Shown here in pieces: positions 1 through 8,717 of a stretch of 64,000 bases of DNA. Within the stretch, counting starts at the first letter, position 1; every line of letters starts with the position of its first letter. Below the pieces are notes generated by a model that saw only the letters and a list, made by a program, of their open reading frames with translations, made no database searches and was not told the origin of the DNA. Made by a program: the position numbers and the translations under genes. Location: NCBI GenBank assembly GCA_951812945.1, contig CATOTB010000001.1, positions 676,198 to 740,197 on the forward strand. Reading direction: 5' to 3'. This DNA comes from Candidatus Dadabacteria bacterium (GTDB taxonomy: Bacteria; Desulfobacterota_D; UBA1144; Nemesobacterales; Nemesobacteraceae).

Positions 1-29
1 CTTGTTCGCCTCCCGGCATTGCGGTATTC

Positions 30-752
30 TTGGTAAGGCGGGTCAAGGATGCCGATTCAGTTTCCGCATTAAGTGATGTACTCAATGCGGGCTTAGAAAA
101 GACGCGGCTGTCACCATCGTTAGCAAAAGCAACAAGGCTTATGGATGAACTTAAGACCCTGAGTCAGCAAGCGCTTGAGGCGCTCAGGGAAAAATACGAA
201 TATACCTTGGAGATGTTTCCCGATTCCGACTCGCTTCTTGCGCTGGCGGAGGTTTGTCTTGCGCTTGGGGAAGTAACTAGGGCGAGACGGGCGGTTTCCG
301 ATTTTACGGAGAAAAAAGGTGATAGCAGCCGGGCGAGACTTATTCTGGCCAGGGTGCATCTTATGTGCTGGAATGCCGCTGCTGCTGAGGATGAACTCAA
401 AAAAGCGCTTTCTCTGGATCACCGGAACACTCAGGCTTCAGACCTGTTGATACATATATACAAAAGCGCGGGCAGAAAAGCCGACGCCTTCAGAGTCGCC
501 CTGTCGCCAGTTCCGGATCCATGGCGCCGGAGGGATGATACTAGGAAACCTGAAGAGCCTTCCCCAGAGCCGGAGGAGAAGAGCAAACCGCAAGCCGGAG
601 TCTTCGAGACGGACACGATGCTTAATCTCTACGTTTCCCAGGGACTTTACGAAGACGCTCTGGGGATAGTTGAAGTTCTCTGCGAGATGGAACCCGAAAA
701 CCCGGTTTACAGAAACAAACGAGAAGAGATAAAGGCTCTTCTCGGCAAGTAG
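30..752 (+). CDS. TPR-like repeat protein, 5' end uncertain
   Basis: The frame is open back to the first base of the window, so the TTG at 30 is only the first start-like codon and the gene may begin upstream. The 240-residue stretch is strongly helical. TPR-like helix pairs run through about residues 50-150, a Pro/Glu/Lys-rich linker follows at about 165-190, and a last repeat lies at about 195-235. No signal peptide or membrane segment is visible in the part seen. TPR repeats generally hold protein partners, but which partner cannot be told. It lies 58 bp upstream of aroQ on the same strand and may share its transcript. Confidence 0.6.
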   Translation: MVRRVKDADSVSALSDVLNAGLEKTRLSPSLAKATRLMDELKTLSQQALEALREKYEYTLEMFPDSDSLLALAEVCLALGEVTRARRAVSDFTEKKGDSSRARLILARVHLMCWNAAAAEDELKKALSLDHRNTQASDLLIHIYKSAGRKADAFRVALSPVPDPWRRRDDTRKPEEPSPEPEEKSKPQAGVFETDTMLNLYVSQGLYEDALGIVEVLCEMEPENPVYRNKREEIKALLGK

Positions 753-810
753 CGCCCTCGTCTGGTTTTTTTCAGCCTTTTAATTATCATTACTCCCGGT
801 ACTTTGTCCC

Positions 811-1266
811 ATGGAAATAATCGTTATCAACGGTCCGAATCTCAACATGCTGGGGAAGAGGGAACCTGAGATTTACGGAAGCCTTACCCTCTCTGACATT
901 CAGTCTTTTCTTTCTTCGAACACCGAGACCTTAGGCGAGGATGTCCGGCTTTCCTTCTTTCAGTCGAATTCGGAAGGAGAGATAGTAACCGCCATACAGG
1001 ACGCCTACGGTAAGTTTGACGGAATAATCATAAACCCCGGCGCCTATACTCATACAAGCGTTGCCATAAGGGATGCCATACTCTCAACCGGAATGCCTGT
1101 TGTGGAAGTTCACATTTCCAATATATACAAGAGGGAGGACTTCAGGCAGAAATCGTTTGTCTCGGGAGTATCGCTCGGCGTCGTGTCTGGTTTCGGGGCC
1201 CGCAGTTATTACCTGGGGCTTTTGGGCCTGGTTGAACATCTGAGGGAAAAAGACCTCTCTTCCTGA
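811..1266 (+). CDS. aroQ: 3-dehydroquinate dehydratase, type II
   Basis: Catalyses dehydration of 3-dehydroquinate to 3-dehydroshikimate, the third step of the shikimate pathway, in the cytoplasm as a dodecamer. The 151-residue length is normal for the type II family. The N-terminal signature [17 protein letters not shown] (residues 7-23) holds the loop Arg17 and catalytic Tyr22. The substrate-binding NPGAYTH (75-81) and VEVHISN with His101 are intact. The start ATG follows about 60 bp of non-coding sequence. aroE, the next enzyme of the same pathway, lies 7.4 kb downstream on the same strand, so two shikimate steps are loosely clustered here. Confidence 0.96.
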   Translation: MEIIVINGPNLNMLGKREPEIYGSLTLSDIQSFLSSNTETLGEDVRLSFFQSNSEGEIVTAIQDAYGKFDGIIINPGAYTHTSVAIRDAILSTGMPVVEVHISNIYKREDFRQKSFVSGVSLGVVSGFGARSYYLGLLGLVEHLREKDLSS

Positions 1267-1287
1267 GTTTTTTCCCGCGGAATTCTT

Positions 1288-2994
1288 ATGAAGAAAAGAA
1301 AATGGGTAGTCGCAAGACCCGCCAAGGGGCCGGTTGAGAAGATTTCGGCAAAGCTCGGAATTCTTCCGCTAACCGCGGGGCTTCTGGTGAACAGGGGAAT
1401 AAATTCCGCCGAGGACGCCGAAGCCTTTCTCTCCGCATCCCTGTCGGATCTGCCCTCTCCCTTCCTGATGAAAGGCATGGAAGAGGCGGTCAAGCGCATT
1501 TGCAGGTGCGTTTACGAAAAAGAGAAGGTTGCTGTCTACGGAGACTACGACGTTGACGGTGTTACGGCGACCTCTCTTCTGACGGGTTTTCTGAGGTCTC
1601 TAGGCTGCGACGTCACGTACTACATTCCCGACAGGTTTACCGAAGGCTACGGCGTAAACTCCCAGGCGCTTCGCAGCCTCAGACAGAAGCAGGTGACACT
1701 CGTAATCTCTGTTGACTGCGGAATCACGGCCACAGACGAGGTGGCGGAGGCAAAGACGCTGGGGATGGACTTCATAGTTACGGACCATCACAGCTTCTGC
1801 GGACAGTTGCCCGAGGCCGTCGCCGTTCTTAATCCCCGCCAGGCGGACTGCCGGTACCCGGGAAAGGAAGTCTCGGGCGTCGGAGTGGCGTTTAACCTTG
1901 CCCTTGCGCTCAGAAGAACGCTCAGGGAGGAGGGATTTTTCGAAACCACAGCGGAACCCAATATGGGGGATTTTCTAGATCTGGTTTCACTTGGAACGGT
2001 TTCTGACCGCGTTCCGGTTGAGAACGTGAACAGGATCATGCTGAAAGAAGGTCTTAAAAGAATGCGAAATCCCAGGCGTCAGGGCCTGCGGGCTCTTAAG
2101 CAAGTAAGCGGCATAGGCGACGGTATCGAGATATTTGATCTCGGTTTCCGTCTCGGTCCCAGGATAAACGCGGCGGGGAGGCTTGATTCCGCGGGCAAGG
2201 CGGTTGAGCTTCTGCTCTCTGACAGCCCGGAAGACGCTTTTTCGCTTGCGAAATTGCTTGACGAGCGCAACTCCGAGCGCCGCAAGATTGAAGGGGGGAT
2301 ACTTCGGGACGCGACCCGTATGGTAGAGTCCGTGTCCGGGAACGAAAAGAGCAATTCGCTTGTTCTCTCATCCCGGAAATGGCACAGAGGCGTCGTGGGC
2401 ATCGTGGCATCTTCTCTGGCCGGATCTTACGGAAAACCCGCTTTTTTGATTTCGGTTGACGAAAACGGCGTGGGCAGGGGAAGCGGAAGGTCCTTCGGGG
2501 GAATCAATATTTTCTCCGTGCTCTCAAAGTGCGAAGATCTTCTCGTGGAGTTCGGGGGGCACGCCTACGCGGCCGGAGTAACCATTCTTGAGGAGAAAAT
2601 CGGTCTTTTCAGGGAGAAGTTCTCAGAAGAGCTTCGAAAAAGCGGTCAGAAGCCTGAGAGCAAGCTTGATATAGACTCCGAGATCGAACTGACTTCAATA
2701 GACGACGCTCTTGTCTGTGAGATTGAAAGCCTCTCGCCTTTCGGAGAAGGAAATCCCGAGCCGCTTTTTCTCTCGGAAGCCGTTAGTGTGGTGGATCAGA
2801 ATCTGCTTAAGAACCAGCATCTCCGGTTTAGGGTTAGGAAAAACGGTTCTGAGTTCAGTTGCATCTGGTTTTACGCTTCCCAAAAGCGTCTTCCCGAAAA
2901 AACGGATCTGGTTTTCGCCCTGCGCTTCAACGTGCGAAACGGGCGGAGGGAACCACGTCTTTTCATAAAGGACGCGAGGGAGACGCTGCGGTGA
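1288..2994 (+). CDS. recJ: Single-stranded-DNA-specific exonuclease RecJ
   Basis: RecJ degrades single-stranded DNA 5' to 3' in recombination, mismatch and base-excision repair. The 568-residue protein shows the DHH-family metal motifs in order: YGDYDVDGVTA (about 92-102), SVDCGI (about 150), VTDHHSF (about 170), and the DHHA1 motif GGHAYAAG (about 425). A C-terminal OB-like region follows (about 460-565). Length is normal for the family. It begins 21 bp after the aroQ stop, so the two are probably cotranscribed. The gene looks intact. Confidence 0.95.
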   Translation: MKKRKWVVARPAKGPVEKISAKLGILPLTAGLLVNRGINSAEDAEAFLSASLSDLPSPFLMKGMEEAVKRICRCVYEKEKVAVYGDYDVDGVTATSLLTGFLRSLGCDVTYYIPDRFTEGYGVNSQALRSLRQKQVTLVISVDCGITATDEVAEAKTLGMDFIVTDHHSFCGQLPEAVAVLNPRQADCRYPGKEVSGVGVAFNLALALRRTLREEGFFETTAEPNMGDFLDLVSLGTVSDRVPVENVNRIMLKEGLKRMRNPRRQGLRALKQVSGIGDGIEIFDLGFRLGPRINAAGRLDSAGKAVELLLSDSPEDAFSLAKLLDERNSERRKIEGGILRDATRMVESVSGNEKSNSLVLSSRKWHRGVVGIVASSLAGSYGKPAFLISVDENGVGRGSGRSFGGINIFSVLSKCEDLLVEFGGHAYAAGVTILEEKIGLFREKFSEELRKSGQKPESKLDIDSEIELTSIDDALVCEIESLSPFGEGNPEPLFLSEAVSVVDQNLLKNQHLRFRVRKNGSEFSCIWFYASQKRLPEKTDLVFALRFNVRNGRREPRLFIKDARETLR

Positions 2995-3046
2995 ATCCGC
3001 CGACCCGCAACTTTTTTATGGGTCTATGTTTTCAGATAACTCTTAT

Positions 3047-3052
3047 TATAAT
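3047..3052 (+). promoter_or_regulatory. -10 box of a probable promoter for the SPFH gene
   Basis: A perfect TATAAT lies 36 bp upstream of the ATG at 3088 in an AT-rich stretch, followed by a good ribosome-binding site (GGAGG near 3076). No convincing -35 hexamer is seen at 16-18 bp spacing, so the promoter is inferred from the -10 alone. Confidence 0.4.
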
Positions 3053-3087
3053 GTTATGAGCACGTACTATGTGACGGAGGTATTGTT

Positions 3088-3975
3088 ATGAAAGTGAGGC
3101 GACAGTTGCCCAAACTTAATATTTTTTATCCGATAATTTTTATTCTGCTGTTTTTTCTGGTGACGGGAGTTTTCGTAATAGTTGAAAGCGGGCATGTCGG
3201 GGTCGTGCGGACCCTTGGTGCCGTGCAGCCCAAGGCGCTTCCCGAGGGATTCCATATGAAAAAACCTTTCATGGATAAGGTTGAACAGATCGATATCCGT
3301 CTTACTGCGGCGACTGCCAAGGCTGTCTCCGCTTCCAAAGACCTCCAGACGGTACAGACCCAGGTTACTCTCCAGTATTCCATTACGGGAGAGCTTGCTC
3401 CTCTTATATATCAGAAGATAGGGAAAAGAAGTACCGTATCCCTGACTCTCATAGAGCCCGCAATACAGGAGTCTGTAAAGGCCATTACGGCCAAGTACAC
3501 CGCCGAAGAGCTGGTTACCAAAAGAGCCGAAGTAAAGGTCGAAATACAGGAGGCCATAAACACTTTCATATCAATTACTCTGCGCGACAAGGAAATTTCT
3601 CCCAATGCTCTCAGAATAGCCAACGTAGCCATAACCGATTTTGATTTCTCCGAGGAGTTCAACAAGGCGATTGAACTCAAGGTAAAGGCGGAGCAGGAAG
3701 CGCTTCAGGCTCTAAACGAGAAAATAAGAAGGGTGACCCAGGCGGAAGCCGCCGCTGAGGAGAAAAAGCTTGCCGCAAGCGCCCAGGCTTTCGAGATAGA
3801 AGTGTCGTCCAAGGCAAGAGCCGAGGCGATTGAAAGGGAAGCCAAGGCGCTTCGAAGCAATCCGCAGATCATTCAGCTTCGAATCGCGGAGAGGTGGGAC
3901 GGTACCCTTCCCAAATTCTCGGGTAGCGGCATGGTACCTATGTTAAACGTGGATTCTCTTCTAAAAGAAGAGTAG
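3088..3975 (+). CDS. SPFH/band-7 (prohibitin-like, HflC-like) membrane protein
   Basis: The 295-residue protein has a short basic N-terminus, one transmembrane helix (about residues 12-32), an SPFH/prohibitin domain (about 35-200) and an Ala/Glu-rich coiled coil (about 190-255). This is the usual order for prohibitin-like proteins, which assemble into ring complexes on the membrane and often associate with FtsH-type proteases. It resembles eukaryotic prohibitin more than HflK or HflC, and no hflK partner lies beside it. lgt starts 16 bp downstream. What it scaffolds here is unknown. Confidence 0.85.
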   Translation: MKVRRQLPKLNIFYPIIFILLFFLVTGVFVIVESGHVGVVRTLGAVQPKALPEGFHMKKPFMDKVEQIDIRLTAATAKAVSASKDLQTVQTQVTLQYSITGELAPLIYQKIGKRSTVSLTLIEPAIQESVKAITAKYTAEELVTKRAEVKVEIQEAINTFISITLRDKEISPNALRIANVAITDFDFSEEFNKAIELKVKAEQEALQALNEKIRRVTQAEAAAEEKKLAASAQAFEIEVSSKARAEAIEREAKALRSNPQIIQLRIAERWDGTLPKFSGSGMVPMLNVDSLLKEE

Positions 3976-3991
3976 TCCGGGGAGACGCCAT

Positions 3992-4747
3992 ATGTACCCG
4001 GTACTTTTAGACCTCGGCGGAGGTCTGGTCATCTATTCGTATTCGGTGTTTCTCGCGCTCGGATATCTGGTCGCTTACTGGGTGGTATCCGCGGATGTAA
4101 CCCGCAGGAAGATGGACCCGTCCCTTCCCGCGACCCTGCTGCTTGCGTGCTTTATCGCCGGGCTCGTGGGAGCCAAGATACTTTTTTTATACCAGAACGC
4201 CACTTTAACCGAGTTTCTCGCTAACCCGGTGCGTTACTTCCTATCGGGATATTCATCGGTGGGCGGACTCGTCGGGATCTTCTGCGCTCTGTGGATTGTT
4301 TCCAGGATAAGAAAAGCGGATTTTCAGGTTCTGCTAGATCTCGTGTGCCCCGCTCTCATTCTTGGTCACGGGGTCGGAAGGATAGGGTGTTTTCTCAACG
4401 GCTGCGATTACGGAACCGTGTGTTCTCTTCCCTGGGCGATCACCTTTTCCCAGAGAGCCGTGAACGTTCATCCCACTCAGCTTTACGATACGCTGTTTAT
4501 GATCTTGCTTTTCGCCTTTCTCTGGAAAATAAGAAATGAAAACCGTCCCACGGGCTTTGTCTCGGCCGTGGGATTCGTGATTCTTGGCACTCAGAGGTTC
4601 TTGATTGAATTCATAAGGGAGACTACCCCGAGCTTCATAGAGGGTCTTTCCCAGGCGCAGCTTGCGGCTTTGCTGCTCGTGGTCGTCTTCGGGGTAAGAC
4701 TTTTTCAGCTTTCCGGCAGCGTCCTCGGAAAACAGGTGCGGGTCTAG
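3992..4747 (+). CDS. lgt: Prolipoprotein diacylglyceryl transferase
   Basis: Inner-membrane enzyme that transfers diacylglycerol from phosphatidylglycerol to the lipobox cysteine of prolipoproteins. The 251-residue protein has about seven hydrophobic segments and the family signature GRIGCFLNGCDYG (about residues 129-141), containing the essential Arg, followed by VHPTQLYD (about 160). The window encodes several clients: lipobox-type signal peptides occur on the binding proteins near 11.2 kb and 34.9 kb and on the protein starting at 62338. It follows the SPFH gene by 16 bp and precedes trkA by 9 bp. Confidence 0.94.
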   Translation: MYPVLLDLGGGLVIYSYSVFLALGYLVAYWVVSADVTRRKMDPSLPATLLLACFIAGLVGAKILFLYQNATLTEFLANPVRYFLSGYSSVGGLVGIFCALWIVSRIRKADFQVLLDLVCPALILGHGVGRIGCFLNGCDYGTVCSLPWAITFSQRAVNVHPTQLYDTLFMILLFAFLWKIRNENRPTGFVSAVGFVILGTQRFLIEFIRETTPSFIEGLSQAQLAALLLVVVFGVRLFQLSGSVLGKQVRV

Positions 4748-4756
4748 CTTGCTGCT

Positions 4757-6087
4757 ATGCAGAGAATTCTGATAATAGGTCTGGGGCAGGTAGGGAACTT
4801 CCTCTCAAAGGAGCTTTGCAAGAACCAGGAGGTCGTGGTCGTCGAAAAAGACGCCGAGCTTATAGCCAAGGCCAAGGAGACTCAGGATGTCCTGGCCATT
4901 GAGGGGGACGGGGACGATCCCGTCGTTCTAAGACAGGCGGAGATGGAAAAGGCCGATATAGTTCTTGCGGTTACCGGGGATGACAGAACGAATATACTTG
5001 CTTCGTTTATCGCTCATGCCTCGGAGTTGAGAAAATCGTCGCCGCGGTAAAAGACGCGAAGTATACCGAATACGCGGGGGTCATAGATAACTCGAACATC
5101 TCGGTAGTAAGTTCAAGCGGCATAATCTCGGAGAAGATAAGCGCGCTTATAAGCGCTCCTTTCGCGGGAAGGGTGGAATTTTTCGCGAGCGGACAGATAG
5201 AGCTTCTCAAGCTCCGGGTGCATGAAGGGGTGCCCATAATAAACGAGAAGCTCAGGAATTTCGTCAGCAGCCCAAGGAACTGGACTTTCGTCGGGTTGCA
5301 GAGGGAGCACAGGATAACCATTCCGCGGGGAGATACGGAACTTCGCCCGGGAGATTTTGTCTTCGCTCTCGGGGTTCCTTCGGCGCTTGAGAAGCTCAAG
5401 AAGCTTTTTAACTTGAGAATCCAGAAGGTCCATTCCGTTATCATAGTCGGCGCAGGCAGGGTAGGGTGTGAAGTGGCTTCCGCGCTTCACGCTAATGGGC
5501 TTTCCGTAAGGCTCATTGAAAGCGATCATGACAGGGCCAGGGCTGCCGCCGAGGAACTTGTCGGCGTGATGGTGTTTGAAGGTGACGGAACCGACCTCGA
5601 GATACTGAAGGAAGCCGGTGTTGAAAAGAGCGATTATCTGCTTGCGCTTACCGGCGATGATGAAAACAACGTGCTCAGTGCGCTTCTTGCGAAAAATCTC
5701 GGTATTGACCGCTGCACGGTGCTTTATTCGAATCCCGATTACGTGGAAGTGCTCGAAGCGATCGGAATTGACAGGGCAATAAGCGTAAACATGGCCGTGG
5801 CAAATGCCATTCTGAACTCTCTTCATCTCGGCGGAGAGGCTAACGTATCGCTTCTTTACGAGGGAGCGGGAGAGGTTCTTGAGTTCGACGTGACCGAACA
5901 TACCAAGATCCTCGGGACACCCCTGTCTGAGTGCAAAATGCCCCACGATTCCGTTATAGGCGTCTGCATAAGGGACGGGAAACCGATATTCCCTGGAGGG
6001 GATTTCGTCGCGCAGGTCGGAGACCGTCTGGTGGTGTTTTCCCTGCCTGCCGCCATAAAAAAGGTTGAAGAGATACTGGTTTCGTGA
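4757..6087 (+). pseudogene. trkA: Trk potassium uptake regulator TrkA, frameshifted
   Basis: TrkA is the cytoplasmic NAD(H)-binding gating subunit of the Trk K+ uptake system. The first frame (4757-5050) encodes the first RCK/TrkA-N half (ILIIGLGQVGNFLS, then GDGDDPVVLRQA and TGDDRTN) and stops at 5048. Homologous sequence resumes at about 5020 in the -1 frame (LGVEKIVAAVKDAKYTEYAG) and runs through TrkA-C, a second RCK domain (VIIVGAGRVGCEVAS) and a second TrkA-C. One missing C in GCC-TCGGAG at about 5019-5021 would restore a 443-residue protein, close to the usual length of about 455. trkH overlaps its stop by 4 bp. It could be an assembly error, a true mutation or recoding. Confidence 0.88.
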
Positions 6088-7541
6088 ACGTTAAGTTCTG
6101 TTTTCAGGTCACGGGAAAGTTCGTGATGTATCTCGGGCTGCTGATGCTCGTGCCGGCAGTCTGTACGCTGTTTTACCCCGAGGACGATCTTTCTGCATTC
6201 CTGATCTCGGCGCTTCTAACATCAATTGCGGGTCTTTCTCTTATGGTCATTTGCCGCATTTCCGAAGCCCCGACTGAGATACGAAGAAGAGAAGGTTTTC
6301 TGATCGCGGCGCTTTGCTGGGTGCTTGCGAGCGTTTTCGGCGCTATTCCCTATTATATGTACGGGGTGTTCGCCAGTCCGGTTGATGCGCTTTTCGAATC
6401 GACTGCGGGTTTTACCACCACCGGAGCCACCGCCCTTGTATCCATAGAGGGGCTTCCCAAGGGAATTCTTTTCTGGAGGAACTTTACTCAGTGGCTTGGT
6501 GGCATGGGAATAATAGTCTTGGGAATCGCAATTTTCCCCAGGCTTTTTGTCGGCGGGGCGCAGCTAATGGGACTTGAGACCACTGGACCGACGACGGAGA
6601 AATTCGCACCGAAGATCGCCGAGACTGCCAAGAAGCTCTGGATTGTATACATAGCTCTTACGGGTGTGCTGGCGGTGCTCCTTATTTTTGGCGGAATGAG
6701 TTTTTTCGATGCCCTGACGCATTCTTTCAGTACGCTCTCAACTGGGGGTTTTTCCTGCAGGGACGCAAGCATAGGGGCTTATGACAGCGTCTACATACAG
6801 GGGCTGATCACGTTTTTCATGTTCCTAGGCGGAACTAGCTTTGTGCTTCATTTCTACTTTTTCACCGGAAAGCCCGGGAGGCTTCTGAGGAACTCAGAGT
6901 TTCGGTTCTATCTCTTTTTCGTCATTGCCGCGACGATGTTTATTGCTCTAGAACTCATCCAGACCGGTGTTTACGGAACCTTCTCCGAGTCCCTGCGCTA
7001 CGCTTCTTTTCAGGTGGTTTCGATTATCACAACAACCGGATTTACCACCACGGATTTTGACGCATGGCCGGCTTTTGTGAAATGGGTGCTTTTCATGCTG
7101 ATGTTCTTCGGCGCGTGCGCAGGGTCGACTTCCGGGTCGGTAAAGGGGCTGAGAATCATGGTGCTTTTCAAGAAAGCTCACAGAGAGATACGAAGACTCG
7201 TTTATCCGAACGTGGTTTCTCCCATAACCATAGAGGGAAAGAGCATAAGCGAGAAGGCGGTCTCAAGCATAACGAGCTTCTTTATCCTTTACATTTTCCT
7301 TTGCGGTTTCGTTGCTCTCGTGGTTCTTATGCTTGAGGACATATCCCTGGAATCCGCCGTCTCGGCCGCAGTCGCGTCCATAACCAACGTCGGACCCGCT
7401 TTTGACGAGGTCGGTCCGACAAGCCATTACTCTCATCTTGGGTCGCTTACGAAAATCATTCTCTCGCTGGCCATGATAATAGGGAGGCTTGAACTCTACA
7501 CGGTTCTGGTGCTCCTGATGCCGTCTTTCTGGAGAAGGTAG
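6084..7541 (+). CDS. trkH: Trk-type potassium uptake membrane subunit
   Basis: Integral-membrane pore subunit of Trk K+ uptake, working with TrkA. The 485-residue protein carries the four selectivity-filter loops of the SKT superfamily in order: ESTAGFTTTGAT (about 111-122), STLSTGGFSCRD (about 217), ITTTGFTTTDF (about 315) and ASITNVGPAFDEVGP (about 430). It starts with GTG, overlapping the trkA stop as GTGA, a sign of translational coupling. Its frame is intact although trkA is broken, which suggests that the trkA frameshift is recent or artefactual. Confidence 0.95.
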   Translation: MNVKFCFQVTGKFVMYLGLLMLVPAVCTLFYPEDDLSAFLISALLTSIAGLSLMVICRISEAPTEIRRREGFLIAALCWVLASVFGAIPYYMYGVFASPVDALFESTAGFTTTGATALVSIEGLPKGILFWRNFTQWLGGMGIIVLGIAIFPRLFVGGAQLMGLETTGPTTEKFAPKIAETAKKLWIVYIALTGVLAVLLIFGGMSFFDALTHSFSTLSTGGFSCRDASIGAYDSVYIQGLITFFMFLGGTSFVLHFYFFTGKPGRLLRNSEFRFYLFFVIAATMFIALELIQTGVYGTFSESLRYASFQVVSIITTTGFTTTDFDAWPAFVKWVLFMLMFFGACAGSTSGSVKGLRIMVLFKKAHREIRRLVYPNVVSPITIEGKSISEKAVSSITSFFILYIFLCGFVALVVLMLEDISLESAVSAAVASITNVGPAFDEVGPTSHYSHLGSLTKIILSLAMIIGRLELYTVLVLLMPSFWRR

Positions 7542-7553
7542 GAAGGGTTTCCG

Positions 7554-7609
7554 GCTGGTTTGACAAGGGGGTTTCTAAACCAGCAGTCATATAAAGATAG
7601 TGTCTTTAT
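7554..7609 (+). terminator. Two successive hairpins after trkH
   Basis: GCTGGTTT (7554-7561) pairs with AAACCAGC (7577-7584). A second perfect AT-rich hairpin follows, ATAAAGA/TCTTTAT with a 5-base loop (7591-7609). Neither has a clear run of T after the stem, so termination is weak or uncertain. Confidence 0.3.
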
Positions 7610-7726
7610 TAAACAAGAAGAATCTTCTTTCTCATTCAGCTTTTATTGGAGAAATTACTTTTGAAAATTGGCAGAACTGAATGTAATCTAATAAGTATTA
7701 TGTGGTAGTATTGCATTCTTTCCTCT

Positions 7727-7753
7727 CCCGCTTCCAGCGGGTGTTTATTTTTT
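7727..7753 (+). terminator. Intrinsic terminator just upstream of ribF
   Basis: CCCGCT-TCC-AGCGGG is a perfect 6-bp stem with a 3-base loop, followed directly by a T-rich tail (TGTTTATTTTTT). It ends 22 bp before the ribF start, so it stops transcription coming from trkH or acts as an attenuator. ribF must then have its own promoter or depend on antitermination. Confidence 0.65.
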
Positions 7754-7775
7754 ACGGTATCGGTTTTCAGAAAAC

Positions 7776-8717
7776 ATGAAAATTATCGTTGATCCCAAGC
7801 AGCCCCTGGATTTCGAGACTTCGGCGGGTATTGGAAATTTTGACGGCATTCATCTCGGACACAAAAAGATAATAGACGCCGCAAAACGCCACTCGGAGAA
7901 AAATTCCACGCGTTCCTGCGTGATTACTTTTAGCCCTCATCCACAGAAAGTTCTCGGCAGAAAGGAGGTTTCCCTCATTTTCCCGCTGGAACGAAGATTC
8001 AAGATGCTTGGATCCACTGGGATTGACGCGGTTATCTGCCTTGACTTCACCCGTGAACTCTCAAAGGTAAGTGCGGAGAATTTCGTAAAGGACATCCTCC
8101 TTGACCGCCTGAAGATAAAAGACATAGTCGTGGGTCCGGGATTTTCTTTCGGACACAAAAGAAAAGGAAACGTTGATCTTCTGCGGTCCATGGGAGAAAC
8201 CCATGGCTTTAACACCGTGGTTGCCGAAGCGGCGCGAGTGGGCGATCGGGTGGTAAGCAGCAGCGCTATCAGGGATCTGGTAAGAGAAGGGGAAATCCGC
8301 GAGTCAAACCGGTTTTTCGGTTACGATTACTATATAGAGGGCGTTGTGGTGGAAGGGGAGAAAAGAGGCAGGAAGCTGGGTTTTCCGACGGTTAACCTCG
8401 ATACGGAATGGGAAATTCTTCCCAAACCGGGAGTTTACGCTACATACGTAAGGCTCTCCGACGGATTTCACGGAAGCATTACCAATATAGGAATCCGCCC
8501 GACGTTTGAAGAGAGCAAGCTTACGGTCGAGACCCATATTTTTGATTTCAACGACGATCTTTACGGAGGGGAAGTCAGAGTTAATTTTGTCGAGAGACTG
8601 AGAGACGAGAAGCGTTTTGAGAGCGTGGATAAGCTTGTAGAGCAGATAAACCACGATATTGCGGGGGTGCGGGAAATTCTTCGCGACTGCCCGAAGGACG
8701 AGCGGGTTTGGAAATAA
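7776..8717 (+). CDS. ribF: Bifunctional riboflavin kinase/FAD synthetase
   Basis: Phosphorylates riboflavin to FMN, then adenylates FMN to FAD. The 313-residue protein has the N-terminal FMN adenylyltransferase domain, with the nucleotidyltransferase motif GNFDGIHLGHKKII (about 21-34) and SSSAIRDLVREG (about 165). The C-terminal riboflavin kinase domain follows, with KLGFPTVNL (about 203) and NIGIRPTF (about 236). Both halves look complete. aroE starts inside its last codons. FAD from this enzyme would serve several flavoproteins in the window. Confidence 0.95.
   Translation: MKIIVDPKQPLDFETSAGIGNFDGIHLGHKKIIDAAKRHSEKNSTRSCVITFSPHPQKVLGRKEVSLIFPLERRFKMLGSTGIDAVICLDFTRELSKVSAENFVKDILLDRLKIKDIVVGPGFSFGHKRKGNVDLLRSMGETHGFNTVVAEAARVGDRVVSSSAIRDLVREGEIRESNRFFGYDYYIEGVVVEGEKRGRKLGFPTVNLDTEWEILPKPGVYATYVRLSDGFHGSITNIGIRPTFEESKLTVETHIFDFNDDLYGGEVRVNFVERLRDEKRFESVDKLVEQINHDIAGVREILRDCPKDERVWK

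Noticed and set aside
5113-5946. A 277-codon minus-strand frame opposite trkA
   Set aside because: It lies opposite conserved TrkA sequence, has no recognisable motif and is an antisense shadow.
7615-7629. AAGAAGA-A-TCTTCTT as an operator or hairpin
   Set aside because: The single-base centre cannot form an RNA loop, and there is no promoter around it that it would clearly control.
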